Shown in pieces: positions 43,010-53,983 of a stretch of DNA of 64,000 bases; the stretch's first letter is position 1; every line of letters starts with the position of its first letter. The position numbers and the translations under genes are program-made. This DNA comes from Phoma sp. XZ068. Taxonomy: Eukaryota; Ascomycota; Dothideomycetes; Pleosporales; Didymellaceae. The stretch is from the NCBI GenBank assembly GCA_004835665.1, contig RBKR01000009.1, positions 1,116,001 to 1,180,000 on the forward strand, read 5' to 3'. Below the pieces are notes generated by a model. The model was not told where the DNA came from. It searched no databases and saw only the letters and a list, made by a program, of their open reading frames with translations.

Positions 43010-43097
43010 GGCCTAATGGCCCAATGGCAAGGCGCTTGACTACGATTCCTCTCGGATCTGCCATCAAGAGATTCCAGGTTCGACCCCTGGTTAGGTC
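43010..43097 (+). tRNA. tRNA-Arg(ACG) with a 17-nt intron
   Basis: The acceptor stem GGCCTAA pairs with TTAGGTC (one G-T pair). D arm GCC/GGC with GG in the loop. Anticodon stem CTTGA/TCAAG, loop CTACGA...A with anticodon ACG at 43042-43044. The T arm CCAGG-TTCGACC-CCTGG is perfect. An intron of 17 nt (43046-43062) sits one base 3' of the anticodon, the canonical position. A T5 run follows 15 bp downstream. Read as inosine-34 it would decode CGU, CGC and CGA. Confidence 0.93.
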
Positions 43098-43111
43098 ACA
43101 AAGACAATTTC

Positions 43112-43116
43112 TTTTT
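43112..43116 (+). terminator. Pol III terminator of tRNA-Arg
   Basis: TTTCTTTTTGCTC after the tRNA; the T5 run is the likely stop for RNA polymerase III. A further T6 run follows at 43131-43136. Confidence 0.6.
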
Positions 43117-43244
43117 GCTCTTGCTTTGTGTTTTTTAGCGCTCGTTAGCTGATTTACCACTTGCAACATCGGCATACTTTGCAACGGTACTACGAAGTAC
43201 GGCACATTGTAATTGAGCTAAAACATACAAGATTCTATCACAAG

Positions 43245-44451
43245 TTAGACTATCTGTTTTGCCGGAACAGCGATGATGACACTGTGCCTCCTAACATCAT
43301 CGTAGGTGTGCACTTCAGCAATCCGAAGTCCAGCACGACCCAAAAGACTGTCCCATTCATCTCTGCTGCGCTCGCACCCTCCCAACGAGGAGGACATTGT
43401 CAGATCCATGAAAGCGCACTGCCAAGGCACATTGGTATCCGGCAAAACCACCTCGTCAATGACGATGCGGGATTCTGATGCTAAAGCAGGGAGGAGGTTC
43501 TGCAGGATGCGAATACTGTCTTCGTCGGTCCAGTCATGCAGTATGTGGCGAAGATAGTAAAACTTTGCCCCCTTGATAGGTTGTGGCGTGAAGAAGTCAT
43601 GCTCTTGAAACTCAATACCCTCGATGTCAGGAGCGTGGGTCAACGTTGAGGAAATATCCTGTACCACGATACGACCTGGAATGGATAGTACCTGCGTCTT
43701 GAAAGCCAACGATTGCTGCCCGAAGCCACCGCCAATGTCGACGAGTAGTGCAGATTCGGCCGTGGCGACAAAGTCCCCGATCTCGTCGTTGACAGGGTAC
43801 GACTCCACCCAATTGTGGATTCGCTCGATCCTCATCGCATGCCCGAGTGCTTTCATCTGCTCTGGATGTTGCTTCATCCATTCGAATGGCGGCAGATCGG
43901 TTCCCAGAGCCAGGTGGAATGGAAGGTCTTTGGTGTCGGTCATATTCTGGTATTTGTGCTCGCGTAGATAGCGAGGCAACACTTGAGCAGTCAAAGCGTG
44001 CAGATGCGTGACATGAGGGAAGGCACCGACGACGTCGGGATGGGCAAGTGCTTTCGTGATGCGGTTCGCAGTGAAGGTGTCCTTTTTGGTCTCGACAATG
44101 AAGCCAAACGCAGCCATAGACCGAAGAAGATGAGCGAGTAACACGGGCGATGCACCGGTCTCGTGGAGGAAGTGCTGGAGATTGACCGGATCGGTGCTGG
44201 CGGAGAGGGTTGCAAATACACCAAGATCAATACCGATCTGTATGAGTGCCCACTGCATGTGCTGCGATGCTTCAGCACTGACGTCGACATGAGCGAAACT
44301 TGATACTTACGCCTGACCCTAGGCTCCAGACTAGATCGAAGTTGGAGGCAATTTCTCGTTGGACATCTCGAAGCTGTTCCTGGATGTGCTGTCGTTCGTT
44401 CGCATCCGCATTGGCATGTAGAGCCCGAATCTGATCTCGAATAGAGTCCAT
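43245..44451 (-). CDS. SAM-dependent O-methyltransferase (secondary-metabolism type)
   Basis: Transfers a methyl group from S-adenosylmethionine to a hydroxyl of a small molecule. Exons 44451-44311 and 44261-43245 (49-nt intron) give 385 residues. Seen: an N-terminal helical dimerisation part (IRDQIRALHANADANERQHIQEQL), a winged-helix segment (ASPVLLAHLLRSMAAFGFI), the SAM-binding VDIGGGFGQQSLAF, VVQDISSTL, and the catalytic-site stretch YYLRHILHDWTDEDSIRIL with His in HDW. The C-terminal RSRDEWDSLLGRAGLRI is typical of plant/fungal class II O-methyltransferases such as AflP/OmtA-like enzymes. There is no signal peptide. A TATAAAG lies about 95 bp upstream. It is convergent with a Zn2Cys6 regulator, a tRNA gene lying between them. 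Confidence 0.9.
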
Positions 44452-44545
44452 ATCTTATAGTGTTTTATGAATGAATTGGTATCGAAGTCAATCTAGTCGA
44501 ATGGAACTTGCGCTGTTGTGACAATTCTCTGGCGATGAAGCCATG

Positions 44546-44552
44546 CTTTATA
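44546..44552 (-). promoter_or_regulatory. TATA box of the O-methyltransferase gene
   Basis: TATAAAG on the minus strand, 95-101 bp upstream of the ATG at 44451. Confidence 0.5.
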
Positions 44553-45340
44553 TGCTAGGATATCAGGCCAACACCTCTCTGAAGGCAGCAGTGTAAGTTG
44601 AAGCAACGTGAGTATATCGGCCTTTGACCCTTGATATCGCGAAGCCGAAGAGTGAGATTTGGGTCAAAGACCGAGTTTGCCGACTCAATGACAAAACATT
44701 CCCAAAAGAGCAATTTCGCATACAACAAGCTGTAGTTCTACTGACATCTACTTAACGCTGAATAGCTCAGTCGTTTCAGTCTTGGTCTTGCAATCATGCT
44801 GCGAGGTTGGGATTGTGATGGTGTTGGAGTTTCGATAGTGATGGAGCTTTAGAGCGAGCGGCCGAAAAGACCGAAAAGACCGACGCTGAATACCGTCTTA
44901 AGGCTTTAGGAATTGTCGCAGTCAGTTCAATCTACACTTTCTGTAGTCCTTTAAATCCTCATAATCTACGAAAAGTCGAGAGGTTCTAGAAGTGTAACTA
45001 ATAATGATCAGAGAGGCCTACACATTCGCCCAAAATACTCGTCTCTCTTTTTAAATCCGTAACAAGCCTGCCTCGAAATGAGCAGACAAGTATTCTATCA
45101 TAAGCTCGCAGACAGCCTCCCCAGTTACACTCCCCACAACACCAGCGTCCCGTTCAATCGACGTCACAGCACCGCCATGTCTGACAGCACAGACATTGAT
45201 TGGCTTTGACGCAGCCGTACCAAGGCGTCGTCGTTACACCACCACCCTTGCCCAAAACGAGGCTGAACGACGTGCGTATTTAGTGTACCGCATCAGCTCT
45301 TCCTGAGATTCACTTACTCACCACTATCACACAGATCATC
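44553..45340. other. Divergent promoter interval
   Basis: Between the O-methyltransferase (minus) and the beta-trefoil-like gene (plus). Contains a short direct repeat GACCGAAAA-GACCGAAAA-GACCG near 44865-44885. No gene recognised. Confidence 0.5.
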
Positions 45341-45931
45341 ATGGCACTCCTCCCAGATACCACATACAACATTCAAAACCACGGGTGGGACTGGCATTTA
45401 AGTACCAGTACGTCCATCCCCTCAAATCTGCAGGTAATATGCTAACAACCAAGACAACACAAACCTCTCAGTCGCCTCATCCCCACACTACGCCTGGCAA
45501 GCAACTTCCTGCGTTACCGGGCAAAACAGCACACTCTACATAGCCGACACGCAGGCCCAAAAATGCCTCTGGACAGACGGAACGGCAGTCGGCGTGCGCA
45601 CCTGCAGCACCACCGACAAGGCGTGGATCGTAGCGGGGAATACCAGCACAAACACGTTTACAATCCAGAACGCCGATCGGGGCAGCGAGGGCTTCCTCTG
45701 TCTGGATAATCAGGTGTTTAGCGTTTCGACGTACGGCGCGCGGGCGGACTGCGAGTGGGCTTTTCAGGTAAGCAGGTTTGATTGTTTCAGTGGTGGGAGT
45801 ACAAGGCTTACGTGTAGGAGGGGCAGGTTCCGGGTGGTGAGGTTTCGTGGGATGTCTGCGATCATGTTGTAGTTTCGAGCAGTTCGCTGTCTAGCGCGAG
45901 TGACGTGCAGTCAACGGCAATGTCGAGCTGA
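45341..45931 (+). CDS. Small beta-trefoil-like protein
   Basis: Three exons, 45341-45407, 45454-45767 and 45818-45931, all with GT-AG introns of 46-50 nt, give 164 residues. I recognise no named family, but the first 127 residues hold three repeats of about 42: hydrophobic-x-Ile at Y9/I11, L50/I52 and F91/I93, and a Trp at 37, 80 and 124 in the contexts AWQ, AWI and EWAF. Threefold repeats with this spacing are the hallmark of beta-trefoil (ricin-B-like) folds. There is no signal peptide (MALLPDTTYN). The Ser-rich tail (VVVSSSSLSSASD) looks disordered. Sugar binding is possible but not shown. Fungal cytosolic trefoil lectins have similar size. Confidence 0.65.
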
Positions 45932-46199
45932 GTGGATGAAGTACGCGTTGCGTGAGATGGGAGGATGTTCTTAGTTGATTGCAGTACAAACTTTTATGGG
46001 TTGCAATACAAACATGTCGATTGTAATACAAAGGACAGTCGGGATATCTATTTGACTCTAAATAATTACAAAACTTCAGAAACGCCCACGCTATGCGTTT
46101 TGACAAATGCTCAAAGTGCTTGTCCATGCCAAGCCATAGCGTTCAAAATATGCACAAATTCACCACGTCCGTTTACATCAACAAATTACCCTCCGACTC

Positions 46200-49100
46200 T
46201 TAATAGGCAATGCCACTCTTGCCTCTCCCCATTGTTTTGAAGGTCATTGACTGCACCTCCTGCTTCACCAGGCCACCAAGAGCCAGACGATCATCAGGGT
46301 CAATGCCCATCCTGTCGAGATCGGTGAAGCCGGCGAAGTAGAAGCCAACGATGACGACGAAGTAGGACAGGATCAGGATGGAGCCCTTGAAGTAGTTGCT
46401 CTTTCCTTCACCGTACATGTATGAGAGCAGGAACACGCAAAGGATGACCGTTGCCATGTCCCACTGCGGAAAGATGAGTGCTGAAGTACGTTAGCGCTAG
46501 TCTCAATGACATGTAAAATGGGGACCCACTGAAAGTTTGCTTGGCGATCTCGCCAGCTGGGATGTTCGTAGCATGCACGGCGCTGTAAAATACGAGTGCA
46601 GGGATCTGTAGAAGACAGACCTGCAGAGCATATGCCGAACCAATCTCCATAGATAACGCAATGTTGCCATTCATGGCAAAGGATATGGCGTTGAGGAATT
46701 CCGTGGTGTTGGGCACCAGAGCGAAGAGCGTGATACCCAGAAATTTCTCATCAATATCCGAGCCCTCCAACACCGAATCGACTGTGTCGACGAGGATCTC
46801 AGCGATAATGGCATATGCGACCGTGGCAGTAAGCAGAATTGCGGCACTCTTCTGCCGACTCCAGTTTGGTGCATCGTGTCCACCTGAGGCGTGACCGGCG
46901 TCGGGTTCCTCTGTTGCGACTTCAGTCGCGGCGGTCGTTGTGCGATTATGATGCGGTCGGTCACCTTTGCTTGGTGTACTGGCCATTTTCGCAGCTTTGT
47001 GGGGCGCTCTTGTCACATCACGCGTGGCAAGAGCGGTAGTGGTGGCTGCGATTTCGGTGATGTGTCGAACAAGCGCGTCACTTGCTTCGTCTGTAAGACC
47101 TTCAACGTGGAAGTGCTCGTGCTCGTTGCTGTCCTTGGGTGGAACCAAGTGTGGGGTGTTGCCATCCACTTTGTTGTGTGATCCGCTGCCGGCTATGGGC
47201 TGACCTTCTGGTCCGAGGCCGAACTCGTGTTGTGTCTGGCCAACAATGCGCTTGTACAATTGACTGTCACGAATGTGGGCACGAGATACGGCTTGGCCGG
47301 TGGCTGTGCGTGACATGGTAGAGTGGGGGAACTCTAAGTGACCGCTGTTGCTGAGACTGTTGGCAACTGTGTCGAATGGCTTCTTCTCTTTCTCGTCTGG
47401 CTCGTTACTCCATATCGTAGCAGCGTGGGTTCGCAGCGTGAATAGTAGTCCAACGACGTAAGATAAGAACAACAGTGCTGCTGAGAACCACGTATAAGGC
47501 TTGACTGCTTCGTTGTAAAAGCGATCGTGCAGAGCTGGTGTCTGAGAGTAGTAGCACCTTCGACAGTCGCGTTCGGTGGACTCGATGTGCCCCATGTGAG
47601 GACGAACGTGAGTACATTGACGACAGTTGAGCTCATGCTGTTGAGAGTAGTTAGTATAAGTATGCTCAAGAGAATGGGAAAACGTACGCTGCCGTAGATC
47701 TGGTAGAACAGTGTAGGGCCAAATGCGCCAATGACAGCAAACAACAGCATGGTGGATGTGACACCTGCAGACTTGACGTTGAAGCGCTGTGTTTTCCGCT
47801 TGAGCGCGCCAAAACACATGGACAAGCCTGGCAAGAACAGAATACCCGCAAAGATGCTGCCAATGATACTTCCCTCCACAAGCTGTGCCTTGCCCTGCTT
47901 GAGCGCCACACAGTATAGGAACACTTCTACAACTGTAGAGAAGAAGGCGTTGATGGTCGCACCTACGCCCATGGACGATTGGGCAGAGATGGAGGCAACG
48001 GCTTGGCCGATGAAGTACGCCAGAGGAATGATGGATAGGAGTGCAAGCGTGAATACCAGAAGGGTATCCGTGATCCAGATCTTGTAGCCCAGTGCCTCCG
48101 CCAGCACGAAGTAGTCGAAGATGGTAAAGGCTACCAGTCCGAGCAAGTTGATCAGGAAGATATTAGTGCCGTCAATGGTGTACTTCCAGTACTTGATGCC
48201 AACGGCGCGGTAGGTACACAAGAGGATGGACGATGATTCACCAGGACGACGAACATTGCCGCTGTCAGAGTGGAAAGACAGAGCTAGGGGGTGGCGACGC
48301 AGATGATCGAACAGAAGCAGCATAACCTTGCCCATTGGGATGGAAAAGACCAAGAACCAACACAGGCCGGAGACCAAGAAGAAGGCTGGAGTGATGATAC
48401 CATAGAAGTAGACGTAAAAGACGACGCGGCCCAGGTTCCATTTTCCACGGCCAAAGAAGCGGTTCTTCGTCTTGGCTGTGTCGGAATGCACGATGTTGGC
48501 CCGACCGTCGCGGCCAAGCAGACTTGTGGTCTCACCACCGGCCGAGTCGATGCTGTTGCGTCGACGGCCTACGAGAGAGGACTGGCCAGCTGTGGGGCCG
48601 AAGAAGAGTCGGCCTTCCTCGATGTCGCCGCTTTGCCATTGTTCGTACTCACTGATGCTGCGGCCCTCGCCCTCGTCCTCTTCAAGGTACTGGTCATCTT
48701 GCAGGAGCTTGACGTATCTTCCAAAGGGGTAGAAGATGTAGACAGCTAGATGGTAGAGCAGTCGCGAGTACTCTTTGCAGCTTTCATCAAAGGCCAGGAT
48801 CGCGCAGAGTAGGGCGCCAGCCGCGGCAATGAGTGATAGCCACCAACCGAATACCAGTGTCCAGGCAAGGTTGAAGAGGAGGAGCCACTTGCTCACAAAC
48901 AGGCCGGGGTTCGAGTGAATGTCTGCTTCGGCATTTCGCTGGACAGAGCGGCCCTTTTTGTACAAGGCAGGCTTCCAGATCCTGATACCGAAAGGATGGG
49001 TGACGTTGATGGCATCCTGGCGGTCCTTGAGGGTGAAGCTCTCGGCGTCACTCAAGTCAGCATCGTCTTCGTCATCGTTGTCGCCCGTGACGCTGTCATT

Positions 49101-49693
49101 GTCATCGGCTCGTACGGTCTCCTCTTCCGAGCTGCCGGGCTGTCCTTCGGGGTCGGTAGGGGCGCCGGCAGTCTGTTCCTCGGTGGTATCGTCTTCGGTG
49201 GAGTCGATGGTGGTGAGCGTGGTGCCGCGGGCTGCAGCCGTTGGGCGGCGGAGATTCGAGGGCTTGCGGCGCAACGTCTGGCCTTGGCGCTTCTGCTCTT
49301 TCAGCTGCTGCTCCGTCTCGGCCTGGACCTCGTGGACGTCGTCGTCGACACTGAACTCCTGGCCTTTGTGCGGGAACTTGGACGAGGTCGCGCGGCGGCT
49401 CATGGGCGGCTTCTTGGGCTTGGAGCTTGGTTGCTCTGACGGCGACATGCTCTGGAGGCGCCGGTCGATCGAGGACGTGATGGAGCCTGTGCATTCGTTA
49501 GCACTGCCATGGACTGAGTTTGCGCTGCCGTGAGCGCACCATAGCTTGTTGCTGGCGCGGCGCTGGGGATGCGCCTGCGTGCCGACACTGCCGCTGTTGC
49601 AGGCGTGTCGGCACCGTACGAGCTGCCTTGACGCGAGCCCGGAGGCTGCTGGCTGCTTTTCCCGCCGGTGGGTGTCCGGTCGCCGTCGGCCAT
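46200..49693 (-). CDS. VNX1: Vacuolar cation/H+ exchanger, Vnx1 type
   Basis: Large CaCA-superfamily antiporter; yeast Vnx1 exchanges Na+/K+ for protons at the vacuole. Exons 49693-49540, 49486-47688, 47637-46530 and 46480-46200 give 1113 residues. The N-terminal 150 residues are disordered and acidic. Then come PFGIRIWKPALYKKGRS, several membrane helices, the first exchanger repeat (QSSMGVGATINAFFSTVVEVFLYCVAL), a Cys/His segment (HELNCRQC...ERDCRRCYYSQ), a long His-rich loop, and the second repeat (ALVPNTTEFLNAISFAMNGNIALSMEIGSAYALQVCLLQIP). Both repeats keep the acidic residues expected for ion binding. The first intron uses a GTGCGC donor and an exact GCTAACG branch site; it joins ATSYG to SITSSIDRRLQ. 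A downstream Met (49448) is the alternative start. Confidence 0.92.
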
Positions 49694-50461
49694 GTGTGTG
49701 GTGGCAGAGCGGTGCAGTGCAGACAGGGAAGGTTGACGTAGGAGCTCTGGCGCACTTGCGCCGTTGGGCTAGCAGACCGCTTTGTGATGATGCGATGTTT
49801 GTTTATTCGGCCGGACTGGTTTCAGCCGCAAGCATTTGCAAGGAGAACTAGGCAGGCAGGATGAAAGAAAAGAGCAAATAGACAATAATGTCAGTGTCGT
49901 GCCCCGCGCTGCGTGTTGCAAGAAGTATATGCAGATGACCAGCCAGGACGCCGATCAGCCATTCATCACAGCTTCAGCTCCCGACTTCCGACCCAGTCTC
50001 ACATGCGATAGCACGAGCATCACTTTGCTACTATTATTCGACGCCATCTACTCGTCCATTCCCGCCGAGAAACCGCACACGAGCACTCTTCTCCGCATTC
50101 TGCGACATGTTGATCGTCGCGTGTCACGGCATCGCTGAGGAATGCGACGTGCCAAAGACATGGTTGACCTGCAGAGGTGACGAGAAGGGCAGGCCCGCCC
50201 CACCCGCCGCGCTAGTGCACTACGCTCTTAGCGCGCTTTCGGCGAAACGTATTGCGGGCACCGCGATGCGTCGCTGAGCTTGAGACCATCGCCATCACCA
50301 AGCAACGGCAGCACACGCCTTCACCACCCCTACCGCCATCACCACCTGGTCCGGAGCCCTCCCGCCACCTCCGCCCCGCCGCAAACCACCTCCATCCGTC
50401 CAAAAAACCTCCGTCTCTGCACCTCTCCCCGCAAACACCGCCGCCGGCGCCCGCCACCACC
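49694..50461. other. Divergent VNX1 / RPT6 promoter region
   Basis: About 770 bp shared by two housekeeping genes. The RPT6 side is C-rich. I looked for the yeast proteasome element GGTGGCAAA and did not find it. Confidence 0.5.
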
Positions 50462-51685
50462 ATGGCGCTCGACACCTTCTTCCACAACAAGATCGAGGCC
50501 ATGAAGCTCGAGATCATCCAAGGCCAGGCCAAGCTGCGTCGTCTGGAAGCTCAGCGAAATGACTACAACTCAAGAGTGCGGTTACTGCGGGAGGAGCTTG
50601 GCCTGCTGCAGCAGCCTGGGTCCTATGTCGGCGAGGTTGTCAAGGTCATGGGCACAAAAAAGGTCCTCGTCAAGGTACATCCTGAAGGAAAATACGGTAT
50701 GTCGTTTACTTGGGAACTTGAATGGTGTCACAGCTGACCATCGCCCGTAGTCGTCGACATTGCCGACAACGTAGACATCAGCAAACTCACAGCCGGCAAG
50801 CGTGTCACCCTCCTCAGCGACTCGTACAAGCTCGAAAAGCTCCTGCCGTCTTCGGTCGACCCGCTCGTCTCGCTCATGATGGTCGAGAAGGTGCCCGATA
50901 GCACCTACGACATGATTGGTGGTCTCGACCAGCAGATCAAGGAGATCAAGGAAGTCATCGAGCTGGGTCTGCAACATCCCGAGCTATTCGAGTCCCTCGG
51001 TATAGCCCAACCGAAGGGTGTCCTGCTGTACGGCCCGCCAGGAACAGGAAAGACGCTGCTCGCGCGTGCCGTAGCGCATCACGCGGACTGCAAGTTCATC
51101 CGAGTCTCAGGAAGTGAATTGGTGCAGAAGTACATCGGTGAGGGCAGTCGAATGGTCCGAGAACTCTTCATCATGGCCCGAGAACACGCGCCCAGTATCA
51201 TCTTCATGGATGAGATTGACAGCATTGGTTCAAGTCGTGTCGAAGGAAGCTCAGGCGGTGACTCTGAGGTGCAGCGTACCATGTTGGAGTTGCTCAACCA
51301 GCTGGACGGTTTCGAGCCGACCAAGAACATCAAAATCATCATGGCCACCAACCGTCTCGATATCCTGGATCCTGCCCTTCTGCGACCGGGACGTATTGAC
51401 CGCAAGATCGAGTTCCCACCGCCAACCGTTGAGGCGCGTGCCGACATTCTGCGCATCCACTCAAGGAGCATGAACTTGACCCGTGGCATCAACCTGACCA
51501 AGATCGCGGAGAAGATGAACGGATGCTCAGGTGCCGAGCTGAAGGGTGTTTGCACCGAGGCTGGTATGTACGCGCTCAGAGAGAGGAGAGTACACGTCAC
51601 ACAGGAAGACTTCGATCTGGCGACAGCCAAGGTCCTGAACAAGCACGACGACAAGGCTGTCAGTTTGGGCAAGCTTTGGAAGTAG
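50462..51685 (+). CDS. RPT6: 26S proteasome regulatory ATPase Rpt6 (subunit 8)
   Basis: One of the six AAA-ATPases in the proteasome base; unfolds ubiquitylated substrates. Exons 50462-50696 and 50751-51685 (54-nt intron) give 389 residues, the expected length. Seen: an N-terminal coiled coil (KLEIIQGQAKLRRLEAQRNDYNSRVRLLREEL), the OB domain, Walker A GPPGTGKT, Walker B IIFMDEID, the arginine-finger region LLRPGRIDRKIEF, and the C-terminal helical domain with GAELKGVCTEAGMYALRERR. It ends KLWK. Rpt6 is distinguished from other Rpt subunits by DTFFHNKIEAMKLEI and SLMMVEKVPDSTYDMIGGLDQQIKEIKEVIELG. Divergent from VNX1. Confidence 0.97.
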
Positions 51686-52355
51686 ATTCAGCAGCAGAGG
51701 ATACAAGACTATTCTTGCTTGCTTTTCAAGGTGGTCTTACACTAGAGCTTTGTACTATAAGCATAGCATAATGGGTACTTTCTGAATGACCGAAACGACA
51801 ATTACCTTAAAAGGGCGCGTGGTCGCATAACATAATGATGTACACTTCACGTGCTATCGCGTCATTGCTAGCGCAACAACGGTCTCCAGACTGACCAACC
51901 CCTTGCGTTCCCATGCACCACACTCTCATCATCTTGCAGACTATAAGCAGCCATGCCGTACTGTCGTGTCCTAACTTGCTCGTCAATGGGCGAACCGTCT
52001 CGTCCAAACCGTAAAGTCATTGTTGTAGCAACGAATCCGTGAATGGATCAACCTGCAGAGCACGTCATGATGCCCTTGTCTTTCATAACGTTACAGTACC
52101 AGTCTTTCGGTCCGTTGTCGCCTTTATATGAGATGGCCTGATCTGTGTTGCTTTCACCTGTAGACTGCAGTTTTTTCAGTCTCGCGCCAGACCCTTTAAT
52201 TGACAGACTAGGTTTTCCCAGTGGACGCAAGGGTGCGTTGCGCAACTATCGGGCTTGCAACACCTCCAGTACTGGCGACCTTGTTCAACCGCACTGTCTC
52301 ACTTAACCTTTTCAGTAAACACTGCTATCGCCGCTACAAACGGTGATCCCTCGCC
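51686..52355. other. Intergenic
   Basis: 3' flank of RPT6 and promoter of the MFS transporter gene. Nothing recognised. Confidence 0.5.
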
Positions 52356-53983
52356 ATGGCCGATCCAACGAATGATAGGAAGGATGATGAGCATTCGAAA
52401 CTCGCAGCGCAGGAAGTACCCTCACTGGAGTCCGCCCCAGCGGGCGTACTCGAAGACGGAGCGCTCGACCCCGTCTATGCAGCTAAAGCGCGTGTCCTCA
52501 ACAAGGCTATTCAAGAGATAGGCATGGGTCCGTACCAATGGAAACTTTTCATCGTGATCGGGTTCGGATGGGCGATGGATAATCTTTGGCCCATCGTCAC
52601 GTCTCTCATTTTCACGCCTGTCAGGAACGAGTTCCATCCCAACCGTCCGCCGTTTCTCACATTGTCGCAGAACATTGGGCTGCTCTTTGGCGCGGTGTTT
52701 TGGGGGTTTGGCTGCGACATTTTCGGACGCCGGTGGGCGTTCAATCTCACCATTGGTATCACAGCGGTTTTCGGCATGATTGCAGCTGGAAGTCCGACTT
52801 TTGCTGCTATTGGGACCTTCGCCGCGTTGTGGAGTGTGGGCGTGGGCGGCAATTTGCCAGTCGACAGCGCCATCTTCTTGGAGTTCTTGCCTGGTAGCCA
52901 TCAGTACTTGCTTACGATTTTATCGATAGACTGGGCGCTTGCGCAGGTGTATGCAACGCTGATTGCCTGGCCGTTGCTAGGGAACTTGACATGTCAAGAG
53001 ACGAACAAGAACTGCACAAAGGGCGAGAACATGGGTTGGCGGTACTTTCTCATTGCCATGGTGAGCGCCTCAGAGACTTTCACTCGAACTTCACTGACAT
53101 CAGACAGGGTGGCACAGCGCTAGTCATGTTTTTTCTCCGCTTCGTCTGCTTCACCATCTTCGAGTCTCCAAAATTTCTCATGGGCAAAGGCGACGATGCG
53201 GGCGCAGTCAGAGTCGTCCACGAAGTCGCTCGTCGAAACGGTAAAATCTCATCCCTAACCCTCGAAGACCTGCAGGCCTGTAACACCCTCACTTCCACCG
53301 CCTCAACACCCGCCGTCCAGAAAACCACCGCCGCAGCTGCCGTCAAACGCAACCTCCAGAAAATCGACGCAAAGCACGTCAAAGCCCTCTTCGCGACCAA
53401 GAAACTAGCCTACTCCACCTCCCTCATCACCCTCGTATGGGCCTTCATCGGCCTCGGCTTTCCCCTCTACAACGCCTTCCTCCCCTTCATCCAGGCCACA
53501 CGCGGCGTCGACTTCGGCGACGGCAGCACCTACATAACCTACCGCAACAGCCTCATCATCGCCGTGCTCGGCATCCCAGGGTGTCTCCTCGGCGGCCTGC
53601 TCGTCGAAACCCCGTACATCGGGCGCAAAGGCACGCTCGCCGCATCCACAGTCCTCACCGGCGTATTCCTCTTCTGCTCGACCACAGCACTGCGGTCCGA
53701 CGCGCTGCTAGGCTGGAACTGCGCGTACAATTTCATGAGCAACATCATGTACGCGGTGCTATATGCGTATACGCCTGAAATATTCGCGACGAAGGATCGG
53801 GGCACGGGGAATGCGATTACGGCGAGTGCGAATAGGGTGTTTGGTATTATGGCGCCGATTGTGGCCATGTTTGCGAATTTGGAGACGAGTGCGCCGGTGT
53901 ATGTTTCTGGGGCGTTGTTTATTGCTGCGGGGGTGCTGGTGTTGCTTTTGCCGTTTGAGAGCCGGGGGAAGGCTAGTATGTAG
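52356..53983 (+). CDS. MFS transporter, SV2/SVOP-like
   Basis: Major facilitator with 12 predicted helices. Exons 52356-53060 and 53108-53983 (47-nt intron) give 526 residues. Seen: the SV2/SVOP-type opening GMGPYQWKLFIVIGFGWAMDNLWPIVTSLI, the loop 2-3 motif FGCDIFGRRWAF (variant of G-x3-D-x-G-R-R), GVGGNLPVDSAIFLEFLPG, and in the second half PYIGRKGTLA and YAYTPEIFATKDRGTGNAITASANRVFGI, all typical of fungal members. The central loop is Ala/Thr-rich. The substrate is unknown; relatives are annotated as organic-anion or sugar-like carriers. The second exon is strongly C-rich at third positions compared with the first, a local composition shift, but the frame is intact. Confidence 0.9.

Noticed and set aside
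48915..49533. Two long plus-strand frames opposite VNX1
   Set aside because: Shadows of the GC-rich N-terminal coding exon; no motifs.
49694..50461. Proteasome control element (GGTGGCAAA) upstream of RPT6
   Set aside because: Searched by eye on both strands; only a loose GTGCCAAAG near 50149, not a match.
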